Shown here: piece by piece, positions 1-8,165 of the stretch | How the letters are laid out: every line of letters begins with the position of its first letter | Numbering within the stretch: position 1 is the first letter of the stretch | NCBI RefSeq assembly: GCF_030323545.1 | Contig: NZ_CP122954.1 | Location: 1,178,001 to 1,242,000, forward strand | DNA: 64,000 nucleotides | Direction: 5' to 3' | Origin: Helicobacter pylori | GTDB lineage: Bacteria > Campylobacterota > Campylobacteria > Campylobacterales > Helicobacteraceae | Position numbers and translations under genes: made by a program | The notes under the pieces: generated by a model | Database searches by the model: none | Told to the model about the DNA's origin: nothing | The model's input: the letters and a program-made list of their open reading frames with translations, nothing else

Positions 1-11
1 GTTCACAGATT

Positions 12-321
12 TTAACAAACAACATGCATAGCTCCATCAGGTTTCATATTGTTGCCAACAAGGCATAAGCCTTGTATGCATTCAATAGGGACACGAATAC
101 GAGAGTTACCATCTTTTAAGTCATTGTCTAGTCGCTGTATTAAGCCATCCATACCCTTTTGGACCCTTTTGGATTATCTCATGCATTATTTCTAAAACAC
201 AATATTCCCTTGCTGAAAAAGAACAAGATGAATGCATGGCGTAAAGTCTATTGCTTATTTTGCTTAGCCTATTTGTTAAGTCAGGTAATGATAAATAAAG
301 ATTTCTAATGTCTGGCATCAC
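12..321 (-). pseudogene. Small conserved hypothetical protein (HP1074-like), frameshifted
   Basis: Function unknown; I do not recognise a domain. The present frame opens at 321 with ATGATG and stops at 121 after 66 codons. The next frame continues without a stop to TAA at 12-14 and reads like ordinary protein (LVGNNMKPDGAMHVVC at the end). Between the frames lie two perfect copies of ACCCTTTTGG, 153-162 and 163-172. Removing one copy joins the frames as IIQKG-MDGLIQRL and gives exactly 100 codons, so the intact product would have 99 residues. The gene is therefore probably broken here by a 10-bp tandem duplication. Confidence 0.65.
153..172. repeat. Perfect 10-bp tandem duplication inside the HP1074-like gene
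   Basis: ACCCTTTTGG occurs twice head to tail. Ten is not a multiple of three, so the second copy shifts the frame of the minus-strand gene that spans it. Loss of one copy by slippage or recombination would restore a 99-residue frame. Confidence 0.9.
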
Positions 322-404
322 TATCCTTTATTGGCGGCTATCATATTTTATCAGGCATTGCCTTAAAAAACACTATTAGATCTTTTGGCAAGGTTTATCT
401 ATCC

Positions 405-1721
405 CTACACAAATTTCACCAAGATCATCCCACTAAACGCATCATTTTTGTAAAATTCTATGCGATAGATCCTTTCTTGCTTGTCCAGTGAAAAGCGTTT
501 TTGAAAATCTTTAAATCTAATCGTATAACCCGTTTCATTAGGCTTACTTTCATTAGAAACGCTAAAGCCAATCACATTCGCACGGATATTGTCCATAGCA
601 TGGATATAAAAACTCTCTTTCACTTCAACCACGCTCCCTATTTTAACCATTTGATCCTTATTGTCAATTTGCATTTTCACTTCTTCTAAAGAAGGATCAA
701 ACTCTATATAAAAGGGCGATAGTCGTGTCATGAGCTTGTTGCCGTATTTTAAAAACACTTCTTGTTTATTTTTGACTAGCCCCACAATGTAAGCGTTGCT
801 CTCTATGGGGATTTGTAGGATTTTAGTGTTATTAGGTAAAGGGAAATGATTGAGTTTAGGGCGTAAGTTAAAAAGGGGCATTTTAGGCAAAGAGCCGATT
901 TTTGCCCATAAGTTTTTATCATTGATTAGGGCATGCACGCTGTTAGGGTTAAGTTCAAAATCGCGCTTAAAAGGGATATTGAGTTGATTGAGTAAGCCCT
1001 CAATGGCTTGCAAATGGTAAAACACCCTTGACGCTAAAGGGAGCTCTTTGCTGGCTTCATTGGCAAAAGCACTCTTTTTTTGATTGATCGCATAAAAAGT
1101 TAGGGCTTTTTGCATTTCTGTATCGCCTTGTGCGGTGTGCGTGTTTTTTAAATGATACTCCTCAATGGGGTGCAATAAATGGGCGTTGATGCTCTCAATC
1201 GTATTGTTTGCAAAAGCAAGCAAGTTAGGGAATTTCGCCCCTTTAACCTCATCTTGATCAATAATAAAGCAATTCCCCCAACGATTAGGATTGAGCGTCG
1301 CATCAATATAAACAGGGCGGTAATACCCACCGCCATCATGCAAGTGCAAGACAGCGTCTATATTGGGTTTTGCAATCAAGGATTTGATTTCCTGGATAGT
1401 GGGGTATTCAGGGTCATTCTTGTCTAAAGCGGCAAATTTGCGGTTCATATCCCCATACAAGCCCCTATGATTTCTTAACATGGAAGGCTTATTCAATACG
1501 GGAACCACTTCCACCAAGCCTTTTAAAACGCTATAGTGCATTAAAAACAAATTAGTTGCATTAAACCCCCCAGGCTCATCGCCTTGAATCCCTGCTAAAA
1601 GCAACAAATGGGGGGCTTTGTCTCTGTCTTCTACATTTGTAGGGGCTTTTTCTATCGTTTCTATCGCATGCAAAAACACCCAAGAACACAAGCCCCACAC
1701 CAAAAGCCATATTTTTTTCAT
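405..1721 (-). CDS. csd4: Csd4, periplasmic D,L-carboxypeptidase (cell-shape determinant)
   Basis: Trims uncrosslinked muropeptide tripeptides to dipeptides in the periplasm and is needed for the helical shape of H. pylori. The 438-residue product starts with a signal peptide (about residues 1-20, ending LHA). It has the M14 carboxypeptidase fold, but the zinc site is the atypical Csd4 one: Gln46 and Glu49 in AGIQGDEPGG, where the family normally has His-x-x-Glu, and His128 in LHLHDG. Length and residue numbering agree with the characterised enzyme. The start lies just after a GAGAGATGGG ribosome-binding region. It is transcribed divergently from HP1076. Confidence 0.93.
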   Translation of the reverse strand: MKKIWLLVWGLCSWVFLHAIETIEKAPTNVEDRDKAPHLLLLAGIQGDEPGGFNATNLFLMHYSVLKGLVEVVPVLNKPSMLRNHRGLYGDMNRKFAALDKNDPEYPTIQEIKSLIAKPNIDAVLHLHDGGGYYRPVYIDATLNPNRWGNCFIIDQDEVKGAKFPNLLAFANNTIESINAHLLHPIEEYHLKNTHTAQGDTEMQKALTFYAINQKKSAFANEASKELPLASRVFYHLQAIEGLLNQLNIPFKRDFELNPNSVHALINDKNLWAKIGSLPKMPLFNLRPKLNHFPLPNNTKILQIPIESNAYIVGLVKNKQEVFLKYGNKLMTRLSPFYIEFDPSLEEVKMQIDNKDQMVKIGSVVEVKESFYIHAMDNIRANVIGFSVSNESKPNETGYTIRFKDFQKRFSLDKQERIYRIEFYKNDAFSGMILVKFV

Positions 1722-1807
1722 CCCATCTCTCTACTATTTGAAACTAAAAGATCGCTAATTATACCTAAAAACCTTTTTAAGGGTGTTTTTTAAAGTTTCC
1801 ATAAAAA

Positions 1808-1823
1808 AGGAACGAAAAATGCT
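1808..1823 (+). promoter_or_regulatory. Sigma-54 (RpoN) promoter of HP1076
   Basis: AGGAACGAAAAATGCTT keeps the obligatory GG (1809-1810) and GC (1821-1822) with exactly ten bases between, as in the -24/-12 consensus TGGCAC-N5-TTGC. It lies 35-48 bases before the ATG at 1857. From established knowledge HP1076 belongs to the RpoN flagellar regulon; the site explains that. Confidence 0.85.
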
Positions 1824-1856
1824 TGTGAATGATCAATTCTATTTAAAAGGTTTTTT

Positions 1857-2372
1857 ATGGATATTTTAAAAACTCTTCAAAAGCATTTGGGCGGTGTTGA
1901 AACAAGCGATTTTAAAACCAATGCGATAGAAAAATCCCAACAAATCGCTAAATTCAGTAGGGACATGAAAAATATAAACGAGAGCGTTGGAGCGTTACAA
2001 GTCTTGCAAATCGCTTGCAAAAAGCTTTTCAATAAGAGCATGGGTTTAGAAGATAAAGACGCTTTGCAAGCTTCTATCGTTAAACAGGAATTGCGAGAAA
2101 TTGTAGAAAATTGCCAGTTTTTAGCCTCTCCTTTGTTTGACACTCAGCTCAACATTGCCATTAACGATGAAGTTTTTTCCATGATTGTGGATAATCCTTT
2201 GAATTTATTGGAAAATGTGGGCGGGTTTCAAGCTTATTTGGAAGAAAAATTAAACGAAATTAAGGAATTATTAGGCTATTTGAGTGAAAGCCTTTCAAAC
2301 CCTAAAGCCTTTATGCCAAGTTTTTCAAATAAAAGCCTTAAAGATTTGTTAAGCGATGATTTGAGGGCTTAA
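1857..2372 (+). CDS. HP1076, flagellar co-chaperone (FliS partner)
   Basis: A 171-residue, mostly helical cytoplasmic protein with no signal peptide or membrane segment. The H. pylori homologue HP1076 binds the flagellin export chaperone FliS and acts as a co-chaperone; I assign it by overall sequence (start MDILKTLQKHLGG, end KDLLSDDLRA) and by its place between csd4 and nixA. An AAAAGG ribosome-binding site lies six bases before the ATG. Expression should follow the middle class of flagellar genes because a sigma-54 promoter precedes it. It ends three bases before the end of convergent nixA. Confidence 0.85.
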   Translation: MDILKTLQKHLGGVETSDFKTNAIEKSQQIAKFSRDMKNINESVGALQVLQIACKKLFNKSMGLEDKDALQASIVKQELREIVENCQFLASPLFDTQLNIAINDEVFSMIVDNPLNLLENVGGFQAYLEEKLNEIKELLGYLSESLSNPKAFMPSFSNKSLKDLLSDDLRA

Positions 2373-2375
2373 AAT

Positions 2376-3371
2376 CTAGCCCTCTAATTTAGAAAACTTG
2401 ATTTTCCATAAAAAGAATGAGCCTAAAAACGCTATCACGAATAAGCCCACCAAGTAATAGCCTAAGTCTGTAAATTCCAGGCTTTGTAGGGTGCTTAAAA
2501 GGCGGTTTTCAAATTTTAAATGGAGTTTCTCGCTAACGACTTGAAAAAGCTCAATCAACCCGATAAAAAGCGCGATAAACACGCTTAAGGCTGTAATAGA
2601 AATATTGTAATAGATTTTTCTTAAAGGGGTTTTGAACGCCCAATCATACGCCTTGAGCATGAACGCCCCATCTAAAGTGTCAAACAAACTCATGCCAGCA
2701 GCAAAAAGAATGGGTAAAGAGAGCATGCCCACAACACTCACTTTAATCGCGCTGCTAGAGAGGGCCAAAAGCGCGATTTCACTAGCGGTATCAAAGCCTA
2801 GCCCAAAAAGAAAACCCACAGGATAAATATGCCACGACTTGGAAACGAAATTAAACAAGGGCTTAAAAAAGCGATTGAGTAAGCCCCTACTCGTTAAAAG
2901 CCGTTCAATCTCTTCATTTTGTTGCTGGCTCAGGCTTTCATTAGAATGCGATTTTTTAAATATTTTTAATAAATCCAAGAGAATAATCGCATTCAATAGC
3001 CCTATAATGAGCAAGAAAAGCCCAGAAACTAAAGTCCCCACTACCCCCCCTATTTCTTCTAGCATCGGCGTGTGCTCTTTAGCCCAAGCGATCGCAAACG
3101 CGCTGATGATGGTCATTAAAATCACCACGCTTGAATGCCCCATAGAAAAGTAAAACCCCACACCATAGGCGTTTTTGCCTTGTTGGGTGAGCTTTCTAAT
3201 GGTGTTGTCTATGCAAGCGATGTGATCCGCATCAAAGGCGTGCTTTGCCCCTAGCATGTAAGCCATAGACGCCGCCGCATAAAACGAAGCGTTATTAGCC
3301 ATAAAGAGCAACGCTAAACCTAATGCATGCAAGAACACAATCGCTAAAAAATAAGGAAACCACAATTTCAC
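2376..3371 (-). CDS. nixA: NixA, high-affinity nickel permease
   Basis: Inner-membrane transporter of the NiCoT family, importing Ni2+ for urease and the NiFe hydrogenase. The 331-residue protein has about eight hydrophobic segments. The family signature HAFDADH is at residues 44-50 in the second helix, and further conserved blocks follow (GHSSVV near 98, LGFDTASEIALLAL near 192). The start codon is GTG, seven bases after an AAGG ribosome-binding site; no ATG further in keeps the first helix. A NikR-type operator overlaps the promoter region. Confidence 0.97.
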   Translation of the reverse strand: MKLWFPYFLAIVFLHALGLALLFMANNASFYAAASMAYMLGAKHAFDADHIACIDNTIRKLTQQGKNAYGVGFYFSMGHSSVVILMTIISAFAIAWAKEHTPMLEEIGGVVGTLVSGLFLLIIGLLNAIILLDLLKIFKKSHSNESLSQQQNEEIERLLTSRGLLNRFFKPLFNFVSKSWHIYPVGFLFGLGFDTASEIALLALSSSAIKVSVVGMLSLPILFAAGMSLFDTLDGAFMLKAYDWAFKTPLRKIYYNISITALSVFIALFIGLIELFQVVSEKLHLKFENRLLSTLQSLEFTDLGYYLVGLFVIAFLGSFFLWKIKFSKLEG

Positions 3372-3391
3372 AGCGTGCCTTTTTGTAAAAA

Positions 3392-3416
3392 TAATATTAT
3401 TTAGATAATTGTAATA
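3392..3416 (-). promoter_or_regulatory. NikR operator upstream of nixA
   Basis: On the minus strand TATTA is followed by 15 bases and a second TATTA. This fits the TRWYA-N15-TRWYA pattern established for H. pylori NikR sites. It lies 21-45 bases before the nixA start and overlaps the AT-rich promoter, as expected for nickel-dependent repression. Confidence 0.8.
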
Positions 3417-3495
3417 TATTTTGTTAAATTAGAAAATTTTAAGACTTGTTTTTTGATTATTTTCTGCAAATTGCTCTAAAAAATTTTTAACCAGA

Positions 3496-4065
3496 TTAGT
3501 TTTTCCCACCCAAAAACCTGACCCATTCGTCTCTATCAATCAAAAGCACTCCGTTAGCTTGAGCCAGTTTTTGAGCGGCTTGCGTGAAATAGCTATTGGT
3601 GATCACGCAAGCTTTTTCGCAAGCGTAGTAAGCTTTAGAAGAGACCACCTCTTGAATGGCTTTGGGCGAAACTTTATGCGAGTAGCGTTTGGCTTGAACC
3701 GCCCACTTGATGCCGTCTTTTTCTATAATCAAATCCGCTCCATAATCGCCGCTTTTTTGCGTGATGCTCACTTCAAAACCCTTTGAAGTGAAAAAGATTT
3801 TGGAATATTCTTCAAATTCAAAGCCGTTCATGGCGTCTATTTTTTGTAAGGTGCGTTTGAGTTGACGCTTCTTATACGAAGAAATAACGCCTTGAAAAAG
3901 CACTAACATTGAAAAAACGCCAAGAATTGCTAACAATTTTAAAAGCAAATCATTAGCTGATGTTACTAATTTCAATTCTAGGGCTTTTTCCAATAAAACA
4001 TGCCACGCCAAATAAATCCCTACCGAAAACAAAATGACAAAAATAAACAATGCAATCTTTTTCAT
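3496..4065 (-). CDS. Membrane-anchored Mrr-like endonuclease domain protein
   Basis: A 189-residue protein with two N-terminal membrane helices (about residues 4-25 and 42-62) and a cytoplasmic Mrr_cat/PD-(D/E)XK nuclease domain (about 78-185). Visible active-site elements are the helix GFEFEEY (81-87), Asp107 in SGDYGAD and the QAK motif at 124-126 (Mrr-type QxK instead of ExK). Similar membrane-tethered Mrr proteins occur in many bacteria with unknown substrates. No methyltransferase lies beside it, so it is unlikely to be a classical restriction enzyme. It follows the lipoprotein gene after three bases and is probably cotranscribed with it. Confidence 0.8.
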   Translation of the reverse strand: MKKIALFIFVILFSVGIYLAWHVLLEKALELKLVTSANDLLLKLLAILGVFSMLVLFQGVISSYKKRQLKRTLQKIDAMNGFEFEEYSKIFFTSKGFEVSITQKSGDYGADLIIEKDGIKWAVQAKRYSHKVSPKAIQEVVSSKAYYACEKACVITNSYFTQAAQKLAQANGVLLIDRDEWVRFLGGKN

Positions 4066-4068
4066 GCT

Positions 4069-4692
4069 TTAAAGCCACTCTGCATTTTCTATAGCGTTCA
4101 AACGCTTTTCTAAACCCTCCATAAGAGAATAGTAAGCCTTATTAAGGGCTTTGATTAAAGCGTTATGATAGGTTTTGTCTTCTTGGGAAAAAAGAGAGGG
4201 GTTATCGCCCAAACGATTAGCGTAATAAACAGGCACGCTGAAAGCGGTGGGGATTAAAAGGGTGTCAAACGGGCAAGCGGTTTGCGGGACGCATTCTAAA
4301 ATCAAGCTCGCTTGAAGGTTTAAAAAACGCATGACGGATTTTGGGTCAGCGTTAGGCTCAATCGTCTTTTTAAGCCTTTCTTTAATGGTTTTTAAATTTT
4401 TAGGACTCTCTTCAAAAGAAAAAAAAACATTGCCTGAAACATTGAGAGTGAAACCCTTTTTATCTTTTAAAAAATAAGCGATTTGTTGGGTGATCGCTTT
4501 TTTAAATTCTTTTTGGTAAAAGGGCGGCACAAAACGGGCGTTAAAAAAGATTTTAGGGGGGGTTAAAGTGGAAGCGGTTTTTAAAGCGCTATTTTTGGGG
4601 TAATCTTTATATTTCAAATGGAGCGTTGTTTTGTTGAAAAACTGACACCCTAGTAAAACAAAAACAACACCAACGCTTAAAACCCTTAGCAT
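4069..4692 (-). CDS. Putative HpaA-like lipoprotein
   Basis: A 207-residue secreted lipoprotein: a short signal peptide ends in the lipobox LLGC (Cys16). The layout resembles the HpaA (neuraminyllactose-binding haemagglutinin) family: lipobox, a THLKYKDYP-like strand matching LKLNYHP, a central beta region and a C-terminal helix NALIKALNKAYYSLMEGLEKRL-like that matches ALNKIFANIMQEIDKKL of HpaA. This relationship is my inference from pattern, not from an alignment. The ATG overlaps the end of the upstream ABC exporter gene by seven bases, so translation is likely coupled. Confidence 0.6.
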   Translation of the reverse strand: MLRVLSVGVVFVLLGCQFFNKTTLHLKYKDYPKNSALKTASTLTPPKIFFNARFVPPFYQKEFKKAITQQIAYFLKDKKGFTLNVSGNVFFSFEESPKNLKTIKERLKKTIEPNADPKSVMRFLNLQASLILECVPQTACPFDTLLIPTAFSVPVYYANRLGDNPSLFSQEDKTYHNALIKALNKAYYSLMEGLEKRLNAIENAEWL

Positions 4693-6341
4693 TCTATCAG
4701 ACGCCCATGCTCTAATTTCACATGCTTAGTGGCTAATTTTAGCGTGCTTGGGTTGTGCGAGATGAGAATGATCAAACGATTTTGTTTCAATTCTAAAATG
4801 CTTTGTTTAACGCTCTCTTCTGTGTTATTGTCCAAAGCGGAAGTGGCCTCATCAAAGATTAAAACTTGAGCGTCTTTATACAAAGCTCTTGCAATGGCGA
4901 TTCTTTGGCGTTGGCCGCCGCTAAGATTGGTGCCAAATTCATCTAAAACACTCTCTATCCCATGAGGCATTTTTTCCACAAAATCTAAGGCTTGAGCTTT
5001 TTTTAAGCATTCTTTGATTTTGACCTCATCAATTTCTAAACCATACGCCACATTTTCAGCCACGCTCCCGTTGAAAATAAACACCCTTTGAGTGACAACG
5101 CTAATCTTTTCTCTCAAGGATTTTTGAGTGATGCTCTCTATTTTTTGATCATTAATGAAAATTTCGCCCTGGCTTGGCTCATAAAGGCGTAAGATCAGAT
5201 TCACTAATGAGCTTTTACCGCTCCCGCTTTCGCCTTTTAAAGCGATGATTTCATTTTGTTGGAATTTCAAACTAATATCGCTTAAAACATAGTGCTCTTG
5301 ATTATCTAGTGCATAAGCCAGCCATACCTTTTTAAATTCTATGGTGTGTATAGCGTCATCTAGCGTTAATTCCCCATCAACAATAGCCGGCTCTCTTTCT
5401 AAAATCTCATGGATCCTGTCGCTAGCGACAAAGGCTTCTTGAAAATTAGAAACGATCCTAGTCAAGCGTTTGATCGGCGTATAGAGCATAAAAAGGGCCG
5501 TGATGAAAGAAAAAAACGCCCCCACGCTAATATGGCCCCTAATCACTTCATTCCCCCCTAAATAAATCACTAGCGCTATAGCGATTGAGCCTAAAAACTC
5601 CATTAAAGGCGAAGAAATTTCAGCCACGGCGATGTTTTTGATGCCGATTTTAAAAAACGCTTCATTTTCTTTCACAAAAGCCTTATGCTCTAATTTTTCG
5701 CCATTAGAGATTTTAATCGCTTCCACATTGTTAAAGACTTCACTCAAACGAGCGGTGATTTTGGCGTTACTCTCTTGATGGGATTTAGCGAGTTTTTTAA
5801 CCTTACGAATGATTTTACTGATAGGAATGGCGGCTAGTGGCATGATCACTAGCCCCACTAACGCTAATTTAGGGCTTTGATAAACCACCACCCCCACTAA
5901 CCCAACGATCGTTAGCCCCTCTCTTATGCTCTCTGAAAGGTAATTGGACAAACTCGCTCTGATCAAACCTATATCATTGGTGATTCTTGCGATCAATTCG
6001 CCCTTTTTCGTCCTGTTAAAAAAATCCATTTCCATTTTGAGAAGGCTTTCTAGCATAGTGTTGCGTATTTTTTTGACAATATCAAGCCCGATAAAGTTAG
6101 TGAAATAAGTGCCTAAATACATGCCCCCACTCTTACCCAAATACGCCAAAATCACTAAAAAAGGCAGGATTTTGAGCATTTGAGTGTCTTTATTGATAAA
6201 AATTTCATCTAAAGTGGGCTTGACTAAATAAGTCCCCCAAGCCGTGCTTAAAGCCACCACTAAAGAAGAAAATAAAACCACTATAAAACTTTTATAATGC
6301 TCTTTAAGATATTTAGAATAACGCCTGAAAAAGAGTTTCAA
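4686..6341 (-). CDS. msbA: MsbA-type ABC exporter (lipid/multidrug half-transporter)
   Basis: Homodimeric ABC exporter in the inner membrane; MsbA members flip lipid A-core or other lipids. At 551 residues it has six membrane helices in the first 310 residues, then one ATPase domain: Walker A GESGSGKS (about 371-378), signature LSGGQRQR (about 473) and Walker B VLIFDEATSALD (about 490-502), followed by the switch His in LISHNPST. Annotated in H. pylori as HP1082 and tentatively msbA; substrate is not shown by sequence, and a drug exporter is possible. Confidence 0.85.
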   Translation of the reverse strand: MKLFFRRYSKYLKEHYKSFIVVLFSSLVVALSTAWGTYLVKPTLDEIFINKDTQMLKILPFLVILAYLGKSGGMYLGTYFTNFIGLDIVKKIRNTMLESLLKMEMDFFNRTKKGELIARITNDIGLIRASLSNYLSESIREGLTIVGLVGVVVYQSPKLALVGLVIMPLAAIPISKIIRKVKKLAKSHQESNAKITARLSEVFNNVEAIKISNGEKLEHKAFVKENEAFFKIGIKNIAVAEISSPLMEFLGSIAIALVIYLGGNEVIRGHISVGAFFSFITALFMLYTPIKRLTRIVSNFQEAFVASDRIHEILEREPAIVDGELTLDDAIHTIEFKKVWLAYALDNQEHYVLSDISLKFQQNEIIALKGESGSGKSSLVNLILRLYEPSQGEIFINDQKIESITQKSLREKISVVTQRVFIFNGSVAENVAYGLEIDEVKIKECLKKAQALDFVEKMPHGIESVLDEFGTNLSGGQRQRIAIARALYKDAQVLIFDEATSALDNNTEESVKQSILELKQNRLIILISHNPSTLKLATKHVKLEHGRLIEC

Positions 6342-6432
6342 ATGTTTAACCTTATGGATTTGATTAAACTCGTATTATAGTGTTTTTATTAAGGGATTTT
6401 TAACGCTTTAATAAACAGCTTAAAGCGATTAA

Positions 6433-7872
6433 TTAGAATTTAGCGCTAAGAGTTGTCATCAAATGGCTCCTGTCTGAATAAAGCGCTTTAGAGCCAGGCG
6501 TGGGCTTATAACTCCCTACCATAAAGCCTGCATGCGTCATCACGCCCAAATATTCTAATTTCACGCTCGCTGTCAAACTCTTACTGATCTTATAGCCCAC
6601 ATTAACAGCCGCACTCGCTTCATTAGCTAAAGTGCCGCTAGTCCAACGCCATAAAGTCCCCCACAGCCACTTTTTATGCACGCCCCCACCAAAAACCCAA
6701 CCAGAGACGGCATCAGCGGTTACCACATGGCTTAAGGCTTGTCCTATATCATAAACGCTATTGGTCCAAAAATCAATGCCTAAAGGATTTCCTGTCGTGC
6801 CGATGTAAGCGTTTGCGTTTTTCCACACTTTATAAAACGCTCCTCCAAAATTAAATTCATTGTAATCAAATCGTTGCCTAATGAGCAAGCTTTGCCCGGC
6901 GGTGCCTGCTTTTATAGCGTAACGATAAGTATCCCTTTTTAAGGGGGCATGGACAGGGAGCAAAATATAAGCTTTTGTTTCTGATCTAAAGCCCACGCCA
7001 TTAAAATTAGGGTTACTATCATAGCCTACAACCACTCCAGGGCTATAATAAGTCCCGGGCGAAAATTGGAAAAAAGGGCTAACACTAACCCCTTTTCTTT
7101 CATAAGTGTAATTCACTAAATGGATACCATAATTCAAAGTGCGCCCGTTTTTAATCACGGTTCTTGGAGAATAGAAATCATAAATCCATTGCCCATAAGC
7201 GAACGCCCTACCCCATGAGCTAAACCACCATAATTTATGGATCCCTTCATTTTTATCCTTGACTTTAGCGCTGATTTCAAAACCTTGCGTGTAAGAGCTC
7301 ATGTAAGGAGCGCTAGATTGGTAACGCCCTCCTTTAGCTAAAAAAATATCCTTATAGCGGTATTCTAAAAAAGCGTTATTCATCACATAATTACGGCGGA
7401 TTTTATTGGCCCTAGCATTCCCACACGCTATAGAATCAATCACCTTGCCATCCGACCCAAGCGCGCACTCATGGATACTCGTGCCATCCAGCAAGGCTCT
7501 TTTACCCCCTAAATAGCCATCCCAATAACCGATGTAATTATAAATAACCGATCCGCCTTGATTGAATTTCGTGCTATCATAAGCGACCCCACCGATTGTT
7601 CCGCCAATTTTTCCCTCTAAAACATGCCCTTGATCTTTAAGGTCTTTGGATAAAAAATCCGCATAGATATTGCCCTGCCCTACAGCGGTTACAAAGGTTT
7701 CTGTAGGATAAATCCCCCTAGCTATATCAATCTTTTTTTTATTAAAGCCAACTTTAGAAAAGGACTCCGCTAAAACTTCAATTTTATAATCAAACGCTTG
7801 CAAAGAAGTGCTTAAACTTAAAACATATAACCCACAAAAAACTTTATTCTTTAAAGGCGTGCTATTTTTCAT
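6433..7872 (-). CDS. hofB: HofB, Hof-family outer-membrane protein
   Basis: An outer-membrane beta-barrel of the Helicobacter Hof family. I place the start at the ATG at 7872 (479 residues) because an AAAAGGAAAA ribosome-binding site directly precedes it; a TTG seven codons upstream would swallow that site. The N-terminus is a signal peptide ending SLQA, and the C-terminus ends SAKF with the terminal Phe of barrels. Alternating aromatic strands run through the second half. Position upstream of pyrB matches HP1083 (HofB). Substrate unknown. Confidence 0.85.
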   Translation of the reverse strand: MKNSTPLKNKVFCGLYVLSLSTSLQAFDYKIEVLAESFSKVGFNKKKIDIARGIYPTETFVTAVGQGNIYADFLSKDLKDQGHVLEGKIGGTIGGVAYDSTKFNQGGSVIYNYIGYWDGYLGGKRALLDGTSIHECALGSDGKVIDSIACGNARANKIRRNYVMNNAFLEYRYKDIFLAKGGRYQSSAPYMSSYTQGFEISAKVKDKNEGIHKLWWFSSWGRAFAYGQWIYDFYSPRTVIKNGRTLNYGIHLVNYTYERKGVSVSPFFQFSPGTYYSPGVVVGYDSNPNFNGVGFRSETKAYILLPVHAPLKRDTYRYAIKAGTAGQSLLIRQRFDYNEFNFGGAFYKVWKNANAYIGTTGNPLGIDFWTNSVYDIGQALSHVVTADAVSGWVFGGGVHKKWLWGTLWRWTSGTLANEASAAVNVGYKISKSLTASVKLEYLGVMTHAGFMVGSYKPTPGSKALYSDRSHLMTTLSAKF

Positions 7873-8128
7873 TTTTTTCCTTTTAATAGCCAATACATCT
7901 TAAAGACTACAATTCTTAACTGATCTAAAAACAAAGAAGCGTAATCAAGCTATTTATTTACTTTTAATTAACTCAACTATTTTAGATTATAACGAAATTT
8001 TTTTAGTTTCATAATAAAATGAGATAAAGTAAATCAAAACTTAATCAAATTGGGGTTTTTGTGCCGTTTTATAACCAAACCCATTTTTTTAATGTGAAAG
8101 TTCTCATACAAAAGTTCTCATATTGATT

Positions 8129-8156
8129 TTAAAAAATGCCAAAAAGCATTTTTTAA
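8129..8156 (-). terminator. Rho-independent-like terminator after pyrB
   Basis: TTAAAAAATGC (8129-8139) and GCATTTTTTAA (8146-8156) form a perfect 11-bp inverted repeat with a six-base loop. On the minus strand it lies ten bases after the pyrB stop and ends in a U-run, so it should end pyrB transcripts. The palindrome is AT-rich, and may also act on transcripts from the other side. Confidence 0.6.
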
Positions 8157-8165
8157 GTTTGATGC

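Noticed and set aside
1-120. Cas1-like feel of the fragment VPIECIQGLCLVGN
   Set aside because: Only a short resemblance; no CRISPR repeats, no cas genes and no Cas1 catalytic residues in the window.
1179-1427. Plus-strand frame inside csd4
   Set aside because: Antisense shadow of a well-characterised gene.
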